Assembly: GCA_037833965.1 (NCBI GenBank)
Contig: AP031351.1
Location: forward strand, 25,742,501-25,806,500
Direction of reading: 5' to 3'
Length of the DNA: 64,000 nucleotides
Source: Marchantia polymorpha subsp. ruderalis
Lineage: Eukaryota; Streptophyta; Marchantiopsida; Marchantiales; Marchantiaceae
The notes below the pieces were generated by a model. It worked only from the letters and a program-made list of their open reading frames with translations, did no database searches and was not told where the DNA came from. Shown piece by piece: positions 62,466-64,000 of the stretch. The position numbers and the translations under genes were made by a program. Position 1 is the stretch's first letter. Each line of letters begins with the position of its first letter.

Positions 62466-64000
62466 CATACCACACCACGTATCACACTCATGGATAAATC
62501 GTTCAGCTCAATGGTGCCCATTGCACCAGAGTATCGTCGTGGATTCTTCATGGCCCCGTCCATGTCTCAAACCAACGGGGTTGTGACGGTGGACGGTATC
62601 AACTCGGAAGATTCAAGATCCGCAACACTCTTATCTTTCGCATCAACAGCTGGAATAGGTAAAGTTGACCTATACCTCAATCCACTTTGTGTAATTCCAT
62701 CTCGGTCCTGGATTGATCACCAAACTCCTCCGTGACGATCAAATCTCCAACAAGCATCACTACCAAATTTTCACCAAGTAGTCAAATTTGACGTTGTGCC
62801 CACACTAATCTAGTCTAGCCCTACTAGCTATGGGGTATGGGCAACCTAACCTGATATCACCACAAGAAGACTTTCACGGTCTACTACTCATCACTCCAGT
62901 CTCATTATTAAAGAAACAAAGACCGGTGATCAAGTCCAGCCTCACTATCGACAACACGTTGGAGTAAAACTACTCTATAAACCAGCGTCACTCCTACGTG
63001 AACGCGCATTAAGAAGCAAGACTGGAGAGAATCCAACACAAGCAAGCAACTAGCAACGACTCTCCAATCTAAATAAAACACAACACAAAACGAGACAACA
63101 CACGGGACATTGCATCGCATCACGATTCCGATTTGATATTCATCGTACCCTATCACCTTACGTCTCTATCACTTATAATGTCATCTCTTCCACCAAGTTG
63201 CAACCAGAAATGTTTGTAAATTTTCTTTTTCTTTTTTCTTTATTTTTTTTATTCTTTTTTGGCTGGGGTCACACTCCACTTCAACACATACACTAAACAT
63301 TGAAAGCTCAATATATTTTTGATCACGTCATATATATATATATATATACATACAATGCTTTCAAAACCTCAAGCTTATAATGTATAAAGTCAGATGCAAA
63401 CTATCGATCCTTTCAGAACCAATTTTTGAAATCCTAAACGTATTCGCTATCAATCTTTGCCAAGACAATCGAGAAACTTCTCAAGTCCAAAAATTTCTTT
63501 CAAAAGATAATCTTGAACAAACTAAATATTTCTCAAATGATTCGCGACATCTTTGGAAAGGTCTAGTAGCTCATCGTCACATATTCTATAATGTGAACCA
63601 GATTCTTCCATTAGCTTTTCTACTCCCAATTCCTCGTCTCAATCTAATCCAGAATTTTTGTATTCTAACATAACATTGTTCATTTAATTCCCTTGTACTT
63701 AGGGCTACAAAGTCAAATCCTGCTCTAAATGCTTAGGTTCTTCGCTTATGAAAACCTCCACTGTCTAGATCTCTTGTACCTCAATGTCGCCCACCTTATC
63801 TCCAAACGACATTTTTCTCTTCACAATTCAAAACTCCACTGTGTACAAAGATATTTGTAAACTAAATCATTGAAGTGAAAACTAAAAGCGGTTTAAGTAA
63901 AAAACTATGAGATATTTTTAAAGAATTGTTTATTGAAAAAGAACAAGTTCACTCACTAACTAGTGAAATCAAAACTTCAATAACTCTTAAGGAGCACAAG
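62466..64000 (-). mobile_element. Element G3: decayed copy of the G leader and gag start, entering from the right edge
   Basis: Reverse complement aligns with about 34800-36240 of G2. Landmarks are CCATAGCTAGTAGGGCTAGA (about 62810-62830), the A-rich tract (T-rich on plus, 63220-63260), the region of the acidic leader frame (about 63460-63840) and the gag stretch with GACATGGACGGGGCC (about 62550). It breaks off inside gag at about 62466. Many differences from G2 are C-to-T or G-to-A, so the copy is old and probably was methylated. The 5' end is beyond the window. Confidence 0.82.

Overview
The window looks like nuclear DNA of a streptophyte plant. The evidence is plant-type chromovirus (Ty3/gypsy) elements, a plant-type TenA-HAD thiamin-salvage fusion protein, a MULE-transposase-like gene with intron-like breaks, AT-rich intergenic DNA and no bacterial operon structure. 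A bryophyte (a liverwort such as Marchantia) or a charophyte relative is my best guess from the element types. That guess is weak, because nothing in the window is diagnostic of a species.

Layout. From 1 to about 28.1 kb there is a nest of insertions whose order can be read from target-site duplications (TSDs). Element F (minus) was hit by E (minus). E was hit by the LTR element A (minus, 1-7089, 3' LTR cut by the window edge) and by the chromovirus B (plus, 7477-18938, TSD GTTAC, 420-bp LTRs). B's gag was hit by element C (8951-14344, TSD AAGGC). F was also hit by D (22826-28076, TSD ACTTA). C, D, E and F belong to one family with about 20-bp terminal inverted repeats, 5-bp TSDs and no LTRs. 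C and D carry one long decayed open frame: a gag-like globular part, a low-complexity part full of palindromic DNA modules, an acidic part and a coiled coil.

From 28.2 to 43.9 kb lie a 5'-truncated copy (G1, 28205-30758) and a long copy (G2, 32272-43883) of a Ty3/gypsy element. Its order is gag - zinc knuckles - protease - C5 cytosine methyltransferase (DNMT3-like motif order) - RT - RNase H - integrase - PHD finger. G2 sits inside a MULE-transposase-like gene (minus, remnants at 30790-32271 and 43884-44733) with TSD ATATT. A third, badly decayed copy (G3, minus) enters from the right edge at about 62466-64000. The methyltransferase plus PHD finger in one retrotransposon is the most unusual system here. 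Most of its stop codons look like C-to-T or G-to-A transitions.

From 44.8 to 62.4 kb the DNA is mostly gene-poor and AT-rich. It holds a tRNA-like sequence (45021-45091), a diverged duplicated block (about 46.1-47.3 and 51.1-52.6 kb), two short tandem repeats, and two credible protein-coding genes on the minus strand: an intronless TH2-type thiamin phosphatase/TenA fusion (54046-56019) and a small predicted mitochondrial membrane protein (59872-60420). Two coding-looking exons of unrecognised genes lie at 57.0-58.05 kb.
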